From positions 1 through 34,746 of the forward strand of contig NZ_ATGG01000048.1 in NCBI RefSeq assembly GCF_000413855.1: 34,746 nt of DNA. Reading direction: 5' to 3'. Shown piece after piece: positions 22,919 through 32,559 of this stretch (its first letter is position 1; each line of letters begins with the position of its first letter). Made by a program: the position numbers and the translations under genes. This stretch comes from Acinetobacter gyllenbergii CIP 110306 = MTCC 11365 (lineage in GTDB: Bacteria; Pseudomonadota; Gammaproteobacteria; Pseudomonadales; Moraxellaceae). Below the pieces are notes generated by a model. The model ran no database searches, was not told where the DNA came from, and saw only the letters and a list, made by a program, of their open reading frames with translations.

Positions 22919-24622
22919 ATGAAGAAGAAAGTATTCACACTAACCGCGACAATACTGGGAAGCTTAATATTATTAGGCTGTAATAACGATTCAAACAATG
23001 ACTCCGAGACAGTGAATGCCAACACTGGCGATACTTTAATTTTGACCAACAATGGGATGATCAGTTCAATAGACCGCATGGCACCAAACACAATTGTCTC
23101 AAATATTAAAATTACAGGCTTACAATCTGGCGATGAACTTGTTGGAATTGATTATCGCCCCAAGGATAGCAAGCTTTACGCAATTGGTTTACTGGGAAAT
23201 ATTTATACACTCAACCCCTCCACTGGCGTTGCCACATTTGTTAAAGCCCTCATTGCAGATCCAACCGATACCATAGATGGGAATACACCATTTACAAAAA
23301 TTTTAGGTGAAGCAAATCTCATCACAGTTAATTTCAATCCAGTCGCTGACCGCTTAAGAGTAATGACCAATACTGGACAAAATCTTCGAATTAATGTTGA
23401 TACAGGCACAACAATTACTGACGGTGCAATTAATTTAGCAGAGAGTAGCCCTGCTATTGTTGCAGGTGCATATACCAATGCATTTGCAGGAACAGCCTCC
23501 ACCAAGCTTTACAGCATTGACCAAAATTCAGATCGAATTTATTTACAAAATGCCAATGCAGGTACACTTGGAAGTTCAGCAGTACTTGGCGCAGATATCA
23601 ATACCAACGGTGGTGGTGGTTTTGATATAGATCCAGTCAACAATATCGGATTTGCTGCGCTAAAACTTGTATCAGGAACATACAAATTCTACCAACTTAA
23701 CCTTGCTAATATTGGTACGAGCAATGATGCAATTTTTGCAACGAGTGATTTAAATACAAGTTTTAATAGCATGGGAATTCGTGGAATTGCTTTAAAAAGA
23801 GCCACCGACTCAACAGCTCAAGGCTTTGGTTTAACCGCAAATAATAAGTTGTTAAGTTTCGCTTTAAGCAACCCAAATTCAGTCGTTGAAAAAAATTTAA
23901 ACGGTCTGCTCGTTGATGAAAGATTTATTGGTATTGACTACCGTTTAAGAACATCAACAGAAAATTCAGGCAAGTTGTACGGACTTACCAATAAAGCAAA
24001 CGTGTATACCATTAATACTGATTCTGGTTTAGCAAGCTTAGTCACCACCTTAAAACCAGCGGCAGGCAGTGGTTTTACAACGTTACAAGGCACGAGCTTT
24101 GCAGTTGATTTCAATCCAACAGCCGATCGTCTCCGTGTAATTAGCGATACAGGGCAAAACTTACGAATAAATGTTGATACAGGCGATACGATTAAAGATG
24201 GTGATATCAATGGAGCTTCGGGTGTAAAAGTAACAGCGGCAGCGTACACAAATAGCTTTAAAACACCTGTAGCTATGCTGAGCACAGAGCTTTTTGATTT
24301 AGATCAAAGCAACAAAACTCTCGCGAAACAAAACCCTCCAAATAATGGAACACTAAATTTCATTGGAAATTTAGGCATTGATCTTGGCATGGATAATGGT
24401 TTTGATATTGCAGGTGGGGACAATGGTTATGCCCTTGCTACAGTTTCAAGTGGATCGGGAGCATCCACCCTCTATCGTATCGATTTAAATAGCGATACAA
24501 CGATTACAACACCGCGTGCAAGATTAGCCATTAATGTCGATGGCACACCAAACTTAGCTGCATCGAAAATTGGAAACAGTTCCACACCACAAGTGATTGA
24601 TTTAGCAATTTTATTTAAATGA
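22919..24622 (+). CDS. Lipoprotein with two DUF4394 repeats
   Basis: This 567-residue protein has a lipoprotein signal (LILLGC, Cys21) and an Asn/Asp/Ser-rich linker. Two homologous halves follow. Each has VGIDYR or IGIDYR, a LY(A/G)(I/L) strand, (V/A)(N/D)FNP-ADRLRV, then TGQNLRINVDTG, then a T-I-DG-IN segment, AYTN-F, and a GFDI segment. The first spans about residues 45-295, the second about 315-565. Such repeats suggest a beta-propeller-like fold. DUF4394 proteins have no known function; the lipid anchor points to the envelope. A palindromic terminator shared with the next, convergent gene follows. Confidence 0.88.
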   Translation: MKKKVFTLTATILGSLILLGCNNDSNNDSETVNANTGDTLILTNNGMISSIDRMAPNTIVSNIKITGLQSGDELVGIDYRPKDSKLYAIGLLGNIYTLNPSTGVATFVKALIADPTDTIDGNTPFTKILGEANLITVNFNPVADRLRVMTNTGQNLRINVDTGTTITDGAINLAESSPAIVAGAYTNAFAGTASTKLYSIDQNSDRIYLQNANAGTLGSSAVLGADINTNGGGGFDIDPVNNIGFAALKLVSGTYKFYQLNLANIGTSNDAIFATSDLNTSFNSMGIRGIALKRATDSTAQGFGLTANNKLLSFALSNPNSVVEKNLNGLLVDERFIGIDYRLRTSTENSGKLYGLTNKANVYTINTDSGLASLVTTLKPAAGSGFTTLQGTSFAVDFNPTADRLRVISDTGQNLRINVDTGDTIKDGDINGASGVKVTAAAYTNSFKTPVAMLSTELFDLDQSNKTLAKQNPPNNGTLNFIGNLGIDLGMDNGFDIAGGDNGYALATVSSGSGASTLYRIDLNSDTTITTPRARLAINVDGTPNLAASKIGNSSTPQVIDLAILFK

Positions 24623-24632
24623 GCTTAATAAT

Positions 24633-24661
24633 AAAAAACACCACAATTGTGGTGTTTTTTT
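24633..24661. terminator. Bidirectional terminator between convergent genes
   Basis: AAAACACCACA-ATTG... is a near-perfect palindrome (ACACCACAATTGTGGTGT) flanked by an A-run and a T-run. It can serve both the DUF4394 gene and the ketosynthase gene. Confidence 0.88.
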
Positions 24662-24678
24662 ATGATTAAAACAAAAAC

Positions 24679-25785
24679 CTAGGCAATATATTTTTGCACC
24701 ACAATCGAACCAACAGAATAGCCAGCACCGAATGAAGAGATCACAGCATATTCGCCGTTATTGACTTGCTCACCAGTACGATGCATCGCAATAATCACAC
24801 CCGCAGATGAGGTATTGGCAAACTCATCTAAAATGATCGGTGCACGCTCTAAATCAGCCTCTTTACCCACAACCAATTTCAAAATCAGTTCATTCATATT
24901 GGCATTGGCTTGATGCAACCAGAAACGCTTGATTTGTTCAGCGCTTAACTCCAGTTTTTCCAATTGTGCTGTAATGATTTTAGCAACTAAAGGACAAACT
25001 TCTTTAAAGACTTTACGACCGTCTTGACGGAATAACTTGTCATCAACCACTGCATCTTCGCTACGGTTTAAGAAACCAAAATTGTTACGGATATTATTTG
25101 AGAACTGAGTAAACAAATGGATATCTAAGATTTCATAACCCGACTTAGTTTCAGTTTCTTCAATAATCGATGCCGTTGCAACATCCCCAAAGATAAAGTG
25201 TGCATCACGAGTACGGTAATCTAAATGACCCGATGTAATTTCAACATTGAGCAATAACACACGGCGCGCGCCACATTTCACGGCATCATAAGCTTGCTTC
25301 AAACCAAATGTCGCAGCAGAACATGCCACGTTCATGTCATAAGCATAACCTTGGATACCCAAAGCAGACTGGATTTCAATCGCAACTGCAGGATAGGCAC
25401 GTTGCATATTTGAACACGCCAAAATCACCACATCGATATCTTCTGCAGTCACGCCTGCATTTTCCATCGCTTGTTTTGCAGCAATCACGCCCCACTCTGC
25501 TTGAAGTGACAATTCATCATTGCTGCGCTCTTGCAAACGCGGACGTAAACGGGTTGGATCAAGAATACCCGATTTTTCGACCACATAACGGCGTTGGATA
25601 CCCGATGCTTTTTCGATAAATTCAGGGCTTGAGCCACGAAGTGCTTCAATTTCGCCAGCTTCAATTTGCGCTGCGTGATCTTGGTTATACTGTTCTACAT
25701 AAGCATTTAAACTTTCAACCAACTCTTCATTGGAAATAGATTCGGTTGGGTGAAATAACCCAGTACCTGTTATACGGATGCCCAT
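24679..25785 (-). CDS. Beta-ketoacyl-ACP synthase III (FabH-like)
   Basis: Thiolase-fold condensing enzyme. The 368-residue length is longer than typical FabH (about 320), with an insertion between residues 30 and 90 (EQYNQDHAAQIEAGEIEALRG and DPTRLRPRLQERSND). The catalytic triad is Cys155 (NVACSAATFG), His291 (LHQANANM) and Asn324 (FANTSSAG). It may start fatty acid synthesis or use a longer acyl-CoA. I give no fabH symbol because several KASIII paralogs exist in this group and the insertion marks a subfamily. It is transcribed in the same direction as hrpA and starts 46 bp after the hrpA stop, so they may be co-transcribed. Confidence 0.9.
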   Translation of the reverse strand: MGIRITGTGLFHPTESISNEELVESLNAYVEQYNQDHAAQIEAGEIEALRGSSPEFIEKASGIQRRYVVEKSGILDPTRLRPRLQERSNDELSLQAEWGVIAAKQAMENAGVTAEDIDVVILACSNMQRAYPAVAIEIQSALGIQGYAYDMNVACSAATFGLKQAYDAVKCGARRVLLLNVEITSGHLDYRTRDAHFIFGDVATASIIEETETKSGYEILDIHLFTQFSNNIRNNFGFLNRSEDAVVDDKLFRQDGRKVFKEVCPLVAKIITAQLEKLELSAEQIKRFWLHQANANMNELILKLVVGKEADLERAPIILDEFANTSSAGVIIAMHRTGEQVNNGEYAVISSFGAGYSVGSIVVQKYIA

Positions 25786-25830
25786 GTAAAACTCCTGTAA
25801 AGAATGCTTCTAACTTTCATATTTCTCAGT

Positions 25831-28800
25831 TTAACCGATTGCTAATCGATCCCATAGTTTTTGTAATCTAGTTGGTGAAATAGGCAGCTTTGTTTTCATC
25901 GGTTGAGAAAACAAGGAAATTCTCAGTTCTTCCAACATCAAATACAGTTCTTTGATTTTAGGATCGTTTCTAAATTTAAATACTTTGTCCATCCATGGAT
26001 CGACATCATCAATTGCAGCAAGGTCTCGTTGTAGATTATTGGGCAAACGATCTAAACGCAATAGCAGCGCTTTCAAATAACGCGGGTATTCCTGCCAAAT
26101 TTCGGGTGATTGGCTATAAACAAAGTTTGCCAATGACATTAAATCAAGTTGATCTTCTATGTCATCGACACTTCGGCCAAAAATACTCTGATCCAAGACC
26201 AATAGTTCACGGCGAATCTGCTGCCATTGAGTAAATATTTCAGTTAAATCAGTTAATGTCTGTTGACCATTTGCTAAAAATTGCTTTTTAGTTTCAGTCA
26301 GTAACTGCTGAAACTCAGTGGCATTTTTAGGCAGTTCTTGAATCGAAATCTGTAAGGTTGCATAGACCAGCATTTGCTCCAGCTTGGCACGATCACCCAG
26401 CGGTGAATAAGCGAGAGCTAAAGGCTTGGAAATCTGTTTTTTCAATTGACGGATTAAATCCCCCAATTGCATATGTACCAGACGGATTACCCCTTCACGA
26501 TGCTGCTTAATCGCTTCATCCTGATCATTAAAGGTTTGAATCACCACGCCCGCTTCATCTTTGGCTTCAAGCTCAGCAAATCGCTTGGTAGGAACCAAAG
26601 CCTGATATTGCTTGACGATCACGCCCGTCACTTTTTGCGATGCTTCAAATACAAAGTTTTCAGGGAAGGTCTGGAACTCACCAGCTTGCTGTTTCACTGG
26701 ACGATGAGTTTCAACACGACAACGTGCTTTTAACTCATCTAAGTCACGACCTTGGGCAATCAGTTTACCTTTTTCATCCAATACCTTAATAAAAGGCACC
26801 AGATATTGATCAATTCTCTCGAAAGAAAAGTCTTTTTCCGTAATCTGTTCACCACGTAAAGCAAAGGCTAAATAATTAAATAGATGCTCACGTAAATGCA
26901 CCGCATCAATGCCTTGCATCAACTTTTTAGCGGTATCTGGAATCGGAACCAGATTACGACGTTTATCTTTAGGAAGTGCTTTGAGCAAAGCTTCAATTAA
27001 ATCTTGTCGCCAACCAGGAATTCCCCAAGACCATTGCTTTTCATCCACTTGCGGTAAAGCCTGCACAGGGATTTTAACCGTTGCCCCATCTTCATCATGA
27101 CTTGGATCAAAACGATAGCTTGCAGCCAAACGTAACTGACCATTATGTAAATAATCAGGGAATTGTTGCGTGGTGGGACGATCATTCATCCACAAAGCAT
27201 CATCTTCAACGAACAAGTAGCGTGGATTGTCTGTTTCTACTGTTGCCCGCCAATCTTCAAAGCTACGACGACTGGCAATTTCCTCTGGCACTTTCTCGGC
27301 ATAGAACTGGTAAATGGTTTCCTCATCGACCACTAAATCGCGGCGACGCAACTTATCTTCTACCCGTTCAACTTCTTCGAGTTTCAGTAGGTTGTGCTTT
27401 AAAAACGGCGGTGTAACACCTAAATTACCCGTGGTCAGAGCATCACGTAAGAAGATTTCATGTGCCGCAGCTTGATCCACTTTCTCAAAATTAATCATTC
27501 GCTTTGGCTCGATGATTAAACCGAATAGTGATATTTGTGCATAGGCATTTACAATACCCGCTTTTTTTGACCAGTGTGGCTCGAAATAGTGGTACTTCAA
27601 TAAATCACGAGCTGCCAACAGAATCCATTCAGGATCAATTTTGGCCAAAGTACGTAAATACACCTGAGAAGTTTCCACCATCTCAAAGGCCATGACCCAA
27701 GCAGTATTGGTCTTGTGTAAGGTACTGGCTGGGAACACTTTGGCTTTCTGCTGACGCACCGCCATAAAAGTATTACGTTCATCTGTTTTATTGGCAATAA
27801 ATGAAAGCAAGCCAGTTAACAGCGCACGGTGTAAGTTTTCATAATTGGCTGATTTTTCATTAAAACTCAGCTTTAAACCTTCTGCCAGTTCCACTAACTG
27901 CTGATGGGTTTGCTTCCATTCCCGCAGACGTAACCAACTTAAAAAATGTTGGCGCGCAAATTGTCGGCGCTTGTTTTCGGTTTGTGTATCAGGACTGGTT
28001 TGTATCGTATTCCAAAGCTTCAGATAGAATAAAAAGTCTGAATCTGCTTCCTTGAATAAGGCATGCTTTTGATCGGCCTGCATTTGCTTATCAACTGGAC
28101 GTTCACGCGGATCTTGAATCGCCAAGGCACTGACAATAATCAGTGTTTCTTTAAGTACACCAAAGTGCGCACCACCAATCAGCATTCGAGCCAGTCGTGG
28201 ATCAATCGGCATACGCGCCATCATTTGACCGACTTTGGTTAAATCATTCTTACGTTCATTTAATGCGCCTAACTCTATCAAGAGCTTACGTCCGTCATTG
28301 ACCAAACGGAAATCAGGCGGCTCAATAAAGTCAAAATCTTCTAAACTACCTAAACCTAAACTTTGCATCTGTAAAATTACAGAAGCCAAGTTGGTTCGTT
28401 TAATCTCAGGTTCAGTAAACTCTGGACGACTTAAAAAATCTTCTTCACTGTATAGCCGGATACAGACACCTGCAGCAATACGACCACAGCGCCCCTTACG
28501 CTGATTGGCTGCTGCCTGTGAAATCGCTTCAATTGGTAAGCGCTGTACCCGCGAACGGTAGTTATAACGTGAAATACGAGCAAAACCACTATCAATCACA
28601 TAGCGAATATTGGGCACCGTCAACGCCGTTTCCGCCACGTTGGTCGCAATAATAATACGTCGCCCTTTGCCACTCGGACTAAAAATCTTTTGCTGTTCAG
28701 CCAGCGCCAAACGTGCATACAAAGGTAAAACCTCAGTATGACGAGGACCAAACTTCTGCAAAGTTTCCTGTAACTCACGAATTTCTTGTTCAGTACTGGC

Positions 28801-29685
28801 AAAAATCAAAATATCGGCATGTTCAGGATGACCGCGGCTTTCTGCATCAGCAAAACATTCTTCGACTGCCTGTACCACAGCACGTGGTAGATTTTCTTCA
28901 AAGTCATCGAACTCATCATCATCACTACCGACAATACTCATCTCGGAGATGGGACGATAACGCACTTCCACGGGGAAGCTTCGCCCTTCCACTTCGAAGA
29001 TCGGTGCATCATTGAAATATTGACTGAAACGATTTACATCCAAAGTTGCTGAGGTCACGATCACTTTTAAATCAGGGCGCTTTGGCAAAAGCTGCTTGAG
29101 ATAGCCCATGATGAAATCAATATTGAGTGAGCGTTCATGCGCTTCATCAATAATGATGGTGTCATATTTTGATAAAAAACGGTCGTTGGTAAGCTCTGCC
29201 AACAAAATACCATCGGTCATCAAACGGACGATAGAATCTTGCGAACCTTGCTCATTAAAACGAACCTTGAAACCAATGGCATCACCTAGCTTCTGTCCCA
29301 CTTCTTCCGCAATACGTTGTGAAACACTCCGTGCAGCCAATCGACGCGGCTGAGTATGACCGATCATGCCTGTGAGTCCACGACCTGCCAGCATGGCAAT
29401 TTGTGGAAGCTGTGTGGTTTTACCAGAACCCGTTTCACCAGCAACAATAATCACCTGATGCTTTTGAATCGCCTCAATTAAACGATCTGCGTATTGGGTA
29501 ACAGGCAAGTCTTGATTGAGCTTGATTTGCGGAATACGGGCTAAACGTTGTTTGACTTTATGGTTAGACTGTTCAAATAGTTTTTCAATTTCTGCTGTTT
29601 CTGTTTTCTTATCCTTGCGCAGTCGATTTAAACGGTGACGGTCACGTGCCATAACCCATTGATCTACATTTAAATGACTCTGCAC
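25831..29685 (-). CDS. hrpA: ATP-dependent RNA helicase HrpA
   Basis: DEAH-box helicase related to eukaryotic splicing helicases, implicated in rescue of stalled ribosomes. I use GTG 29685, with CAGGAA about 10 bases upstream; a TTG at 29748 and an ATG at 29652 are other in-frame choices. The product is 1284 residues (E. coli HrpA is 1300). Motifs are GETGSGKT (residues 83-90), TQPRRLAARSVSQRIAEE, DEAH (180-183), TSATLD, and QRKGRCGR as motif VI. After the helicase core come the winged-helix/ratchet region and the long HrpA-specific C-terminal domain (DUF3418-like), ending PISPTRLQKLWDRL. The gene is complete. Confidence 0.96.
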   Translation of the reverse strand: MQSHLNVDQWVMARDRHRLNRLRKDKKTETAEIEKLFEQSNHKVKQRLARIPQIKLNQDLPVTQYADRLIEAIQKHQVIIVAGETGSGKTTQLPQIAMLAGRGLTGMIGHTQPRRLAARSVSQRIAEEVGQKLGDAIGFKVRFNEQGSQDSIVRLMTDGILLAELTNDRFLSKYDTIIIDEAHERSLNIDFIMGYLKQLLPKRPDLKVIVTSATLDVNRFSQYFNDAPIFEVEGRSFPVEVRYRPISEMSIVGSDDDEFDDFEENLPRAVVQAVEECFADAESRGHPEHADILIFASTEQEIRELQETLQKFGPRHTEVLPLYARLALAEQQKIFSPSGKGRRIIIATNVAETALTVPNIRYVIDSGFARISRYNYRSRVQRLPIEAISQAAANQRKGRCGRIAAGVCIRLYSEEDFLSRPEFTEPEIKRTNLASVILQMQSLGLGSLEDFDFIEPPDFRLVNDGRKLLIELGALNERKNDLTKVGQMMARMPIDPRLARMLIGGAHFGVLKETLIIVSALAIQDPRERPVDKQMQADQKHALFKEADSDFLFYLKLWNTIQTSPDTQTENKRRQFARQHFLSWLRLREWKQTHQQLVELAEGLKLSFNEKSANYENLHRALLTGLLSFIANKTDERNTFMAVRQQKAKVFPASTLHKTNTAWVMAFEMVETSQVYLRTLAKIDPEWILLAARDLLKYHYFEPHWSKKAGIVNAYAQISLFGLIIEPKRMINFEKVDQAAAHEIFLRDALTTGNLGVTPPFLKHNLLKLEEVERVEDKLRRRDLVVDEETIYQFYAEKVPEEIASRRSFEDWRATVETDNPRYLFVEDDALWMNDRPTTQQFPDYLHNGQLRLAASYRFDPSHDEDGATVKIPVQALPQVDEKQWSWGIPGWRQDLIEALLKALPKDKRRNLVPIPDTAKKLMQGIDAVHLREHLFNYLAFALRGEQITEKDFSFERIDQYLVPFIKVLDEKGKLIAQGRDLDELKARCRVETHRPVKQQAGEFQTFPENFVFEASQKVTGVIVKQYQALVPTKRFAELEAKDEAGVVIQTFNDQDEAIKQHREGVIRLVHMQLGDLIRQLKKQISKPLALAYSPLGDRAKLEQMLVYATLQISIQELPKNATEFQQLLTETKKQFLANGQQTLTDLTEIFTQWQQIRRELLVLDQSIFGRSVDDIEDQLDLMSLANFVYSQSPEIWQEYPRYLKALLLRLDRLPNNLQRDLAAIDDVDPWMDKVFKFRNDPKIKELYLMLEELRISLFSQPMKTKLPISPTRLQKLWDRLAIG

Positions 29686-29748
29686 TGAACAGCTTTCCTG
29701 AATATAAAAAGAATCGGCTATTTTACGCCTTAAAATCTTGCTATGCAA

Positions 29749-30150
29749 AGAAAGCTTTTCAAATGCTTTGCATTAACTCCGATTAATCATTTTTAGATGC
29801 TTAGCGCTGCTCAGTATTATTGAGTCGTGTTAATGAGTCTCGCAATGCAGAAAATTTAATCGTATATCTCCGTTTTTTATATAATTTTAGATTTTTTCAA
29901 TTTTACCCTTGAATTTTGATGGCGTAGACTTCATGTTGTTATGCACATTAGTTCTGGATCTTTTGTCATGTTTGCTTCATCTCGATGCAGTCAAATAGGA
30001 CAGATATTCTTGGGTGAAAGTCGTTTTTATTGAGTTATTCAATTTTCCGATTCTAGTCATGTAAAAATACTATTTCCCCAATAACTAAAAATTATTTATT
30101 CTTGACCTCGTAAACAAGTAAGGCGTTAGCCTCTCAATAAAACCTCAATC
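29749..30150. other. Non-coding gap upstream of ahpC
   Basis: There is no convincing ORF. A candidate promoter is TTAATC (29856-29861), 18 bases, then TATAAT (29880-29885), about 278 bp before ahpC; a TTGACC at about 30102 has no good -10. I did not find a clear OxyR site. The long leader is unusual for a short structural gene. Confidence 0.4.
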
Positions 30151-30162
30151 ATGGAGACAATG

Positions 30163-30726
30163 ATGAGCTTAATTAATACTGAAGTTAAACCATTTAAAGC
30201 GACTGCGTACCACAACGGTCAATTTGTTGACGTATCTGAAGCAGATCTTAAAGGCAAATGGTCTGTTGTATTCTTCTACCCAGCTGACTTCACATTCGTA
30301 TGTCCAACTGAGTTAGGTGACCTTGCTGACAACTATGCTGAATTCCAAAAATTAGGCGTAGAAATCTATGGCGTGTCTACTGACACTCATTTCACGCACA
30401 AAGCTTGGCACGACACTTCAGAAGTGATTGGTAAAATCCAATACCCATTGATCGGTGACCCAACTTGGACACTTTCTAAAAACTTCGAGGTATTAATCGA
30501 AGCTGCTGGTCTTGCTGACCGTGGTACTTTCGTAATCGATCCAGAAGGCAAAATCCAAATCGTTGAAATCAACGCTGGTGGTATCGGCCGTGATGCATCT
30601 GAACTTCTTCGTAAAGTTAAAGCTGCTCAATATGTTCACGCTCACCCAGGTGAAGTTTGCCCAGCTAAATGGAAAGAAGGCGAAGCTACACTTGCTCCAT
30701 CTATCGACTTAGTTGGTAAAATCTAA
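30163..30726 (+). CDS. ahpC: Alkyl hydroperoxide reductase subunit C (peroxiredoxin)
   Basis: AhpC reduces hydrogen peroxide and organic peroxides and is recycled by AhpF. I use ATG 30163 (MSLINTEVKPF), with GGAG 6 bases upstream; ATGs at 30151 and 30160 are in frame but the GGAG lies inside the first. The 187 residues equal E. coli AhpC in length. The peroxidatic Cys47 is in FTFVCPTE, the resolving Cys166 in EVCPAKW. Codon use is strongly biased to common codons, as in highly expressed genes. ahpF starts 3.9 kb downstream on the same strand, separated by the alkane genes. A terminator follows ahpC. Confidence 0.98.
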   Translation: MSLINTEVKPFKATAYHNGQFVDVSEADLKGKWSVVFFYPADFTFVCPTELGDLADNYAEFQKLGVEIYGVSTDTHFTHKAWHDTSEVIGKIQYPLIGDPTWTLSKNFEVLIEAAGLADRGTFVIDPEGKIQIVEINAGGIGRDASELLRKVKAAQYVHAHPGEVCPAKWKEGEATLAPSIDLVGKI

Positions 30727-30752
30727 TTCTTTAGATTAGACCAATCGGTTTG

Positions 30753-30783
30753 AAACCACCCTTTTTTAGGGTGGTTTTTTTAT
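30753..30783 (+). terminator. Terminator of ahpC
   Basis: AAACCACCCT and AGGGTGGTTT form a 10-bp stem around TTTTT, followed by a T-run. Confidence 0.9.
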
Positions 30784-30980
30784 TGATTATTTTTATCAAT
30801 CCAAGTCCTATTCCACACCGAAAATTTATAGCTAATTTTTTACAATTCTTATACTTATAAATTTATAGCCAGCTTCATTTATGAATTGTCAGACTGCCCC
30901 AGTTGGAGTAGTGTCAAATTATGAAACAAAAGAGTTTTTAGATATGTACTAAAAGATCAAACAAAAATAGGAGTCGTTAT

Positions 30981-31190
30981 ATGGAAAAATCTGTTGTTGT
31001 AACCTCTTGGAAATATGATGTTTCTTCACGCTATTTAAAAATTTTTTATAGCAATGGCTCAGGTGAGCTTTATCATCCCGTTCCAGAGTTTATCTACAAT
31101 AATTTACTTCGCACCAATGATAAAACAGCCTTTGTGCATAAATATCTTGAGTTTGATCTGCATTTTAAACGACTCTGTATTTCGGCTTAG
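30981..31190 (+). CDS. KTSC-domain protein
   Basis: This 69-residue protein starts 10 bases after AGGAG. It matches the KTSC pattern: a strand pair with YDVSSRYLKIFYSNGSGELYHPVPEFIYNNLL, then a segment where the name-giving K-T-S-C would be (here DKTAFVHKYL, without the Cys), and an aromatic end. KTSC domains are small beta-rich proteins of unknown biochemical role, some fused to or near nucleic-acid enzymes. It is a lone gene ending at a bidirectional terminator shared with the alkane hydroxylase gene. Confidence 0.75.
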   Translation: MEKSVVVTSWKYDVSSRYLKIFYSNGSGELYHPVPEFIYNNLLRTNDKTAFVHKYLEFDLHFKRLCISA

Positions 31191-31196
31191 AAAATA

Positions 31197-31226
31197 AAAA
31201 AATCAGCCCGTTGGGCTGATTTTCGT
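31197..31226. terminator. Bidirectional terminator between the KTSC gene and the alkane hydroxylase gene
   Basis: AATCAGCCC-GTT-GGGCTGATT, with A-rich sequence on the left and TTTT on the right. Confidence 0.85.
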
Positions 31227-31243
31227 TGAATCTAACTTAAACG

Positions 31244-32437
31244 TTAAGCCACATCTTGCTGTTTAGCATATTTCTCTAACATCTTCTGCTCGGCTTCAGG
31301 ATAGACATTGATCCTGTCCAAGTTACCTTTATAGTGCTGTACAACTCGATCATCCATAATTTTTGACCACCACGATGGAATAAATGCTGGCAAAATCATC
31401 GCACCATAACCAGCAGGGAGTTGTGGTGCATCTTCAAAATGTCGCAAAGTTTGGAAGCTTCGGGTTGGATTAGCATGATGATCCGAATGACGTTGCAACT
31501 GATATAAGAACAGATTGGTTACCACATTATTGTTGTTCCAGCTATGTTCTGGTAGCGTTCGCTCATACTGACCATTGTCTTTCTTTGTACGCTTCAAACC
31601 ATAATGTTCAATATAATTCACCGACTCAAACAAAGTGATCGCATAAGTCGCTTGCGTGACTTGGAACGGTACTGAGCGCAGACCAAACTTCGTAAACATG
31701 GCAGCATGGTATGCAGCAGACATCGCCCAGCCATGAATCAACTCATTCTCCTTACAGAAGAAAGGCAGCTTTTTACGTTCTAAACGATTCTTTTCAATTT
31801 CAATTGCAGATTTAAAGCTACCAATCACAGTACGTGGTAAAAACTTCCAGAAAGTCTCGCCAAATTGTGAAGAGGCAGGATCTTCTGGTGTCGCAACACG
31901 ACGATGGTGCCCATATGGGTGTTCGATTCGAAAATGGTTATAACCTGAGGGCGCCAAAGCCAAATGCGAAAGATAATGCTCCAAGCGCCCTGTCTTATGG
32001 CTGAGTTCATGTGCAGTATTAATTGCAATACCATTGACCATGCCTACCAAAGTTCCTAGTAAAACTTGATCCGCGACGGGTGTATCCTTACGACTAGCTA
32101 AATAGGCCCCATAAATATTGGTCGCGTATTGTAATGGTATGAAAAGCTTCACAATACGAGCGTAATACGGATCGGCTTCTAAATCTGCGATTGCATCTAA
32201 TGGTGGGTTTTCCGTGTCTTCGCCAATCAATTTATCCAATGTTGGGATCACGCCATGAATAAATAATGGCCCAAATGAAGCGAAGAACTTTTTCGTTTTT
32301 TTAGGACCAAATTGATAGCCCGCCAAGCCCCCCATTGCAATGGTTGGTACAGCCAAACCCAATAGCCATAAGTGACGTTTTTTATCCTTAAATGTTGTTG
32401 TCGCTTGCTCGACATCCAGTTGAGTACGCATATTCAT
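31244..32437 (-). CDS. alkM: Alkane 1-monooxygenase (AlkB/AlkM type)
   Basis: Membrane non-heme di-iron enzyme that hydroxylates the terminal carbon of n-alkanes, fed by rubredoxin. I start at ATG 32437, preceded by GAGGAG; the frame is open to 32494 without a ribosome-binding site. The 397-residue protein has several membrane segments and the His boxes of the family: HELSHK (His143), EHPYGHHRR (His173, His177, His178) and LQRHSDHH (His317, His320, His321), plus the family block NYIEHYG. It is divergent from an AlkR-like regulator, as in Acinetobacter alkane loci. The alkM name is by analogy with that layout. No rubredoxin gene is in the window. Confidence 0.93.
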   Translation of the reverse strand: MNMRTQLDVEQATTTFKDKKRHLWLLGLAVPTIAMGGLAGYQFGPKKTKKFFASFGPLFIHGVIPTLDKLIGEDTENPPLDAIADLEADPYYARIVKLFIPLQYATNIYGAYLASRKDTPVADQVLLGTLVGMVNGIAINTAHELSHKTGRLEHYLSHLALAPSGYNHFRIEHPYGHHRRVATPEDPASSQFGETFWKFLPRTVIGSFKSAIEIEKNRLERKKLPFFCKENELIHGWAMSAAYHAAMFTKFGLRSVPFQVTQATYAITLFESVNYIEHYGLKRTKKDNGQYERTLPEHSWNNNNVVTNLFLYQLQRHSDHHANPTRSFQTLRHFEDAPQLPAGYGAMILPAFIPSWWSKIMDDRVVQHYKGNLDRINVYPEAEQKMLEKYAKQQDVA

Positions 32438-32504
32438 TAGAAACTCCTCAATCAAACACAAAATGTTTTGCTTGAACTGATTGTGTTCCTTCATCGCCCC
32501 TCTA

Positions 32505-32544
32505 TATTATCATTTTAAGACTTGCTATTATCATTTTAAGACTT
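32505..32544. promoter_or_regulatory. Two 19-bp direct repeats, probable AlkR operator
   Basis: TATTATCATTTTAAGACTT occurs at 32505-32523 and again, identical, at 32526-32544. The centres are 21 bp apart, two turns of B-DNA, as expected for tandem binding of an AraC-type regulator. The right copy ends 15 bp before the regulator start (GTG 32560) and the left copy lies 67 bp from the alkM start, so it may control both genes. Confidence 0.75.
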
Positions 32545-32559
32545 TACTGAGTTTTTCTT

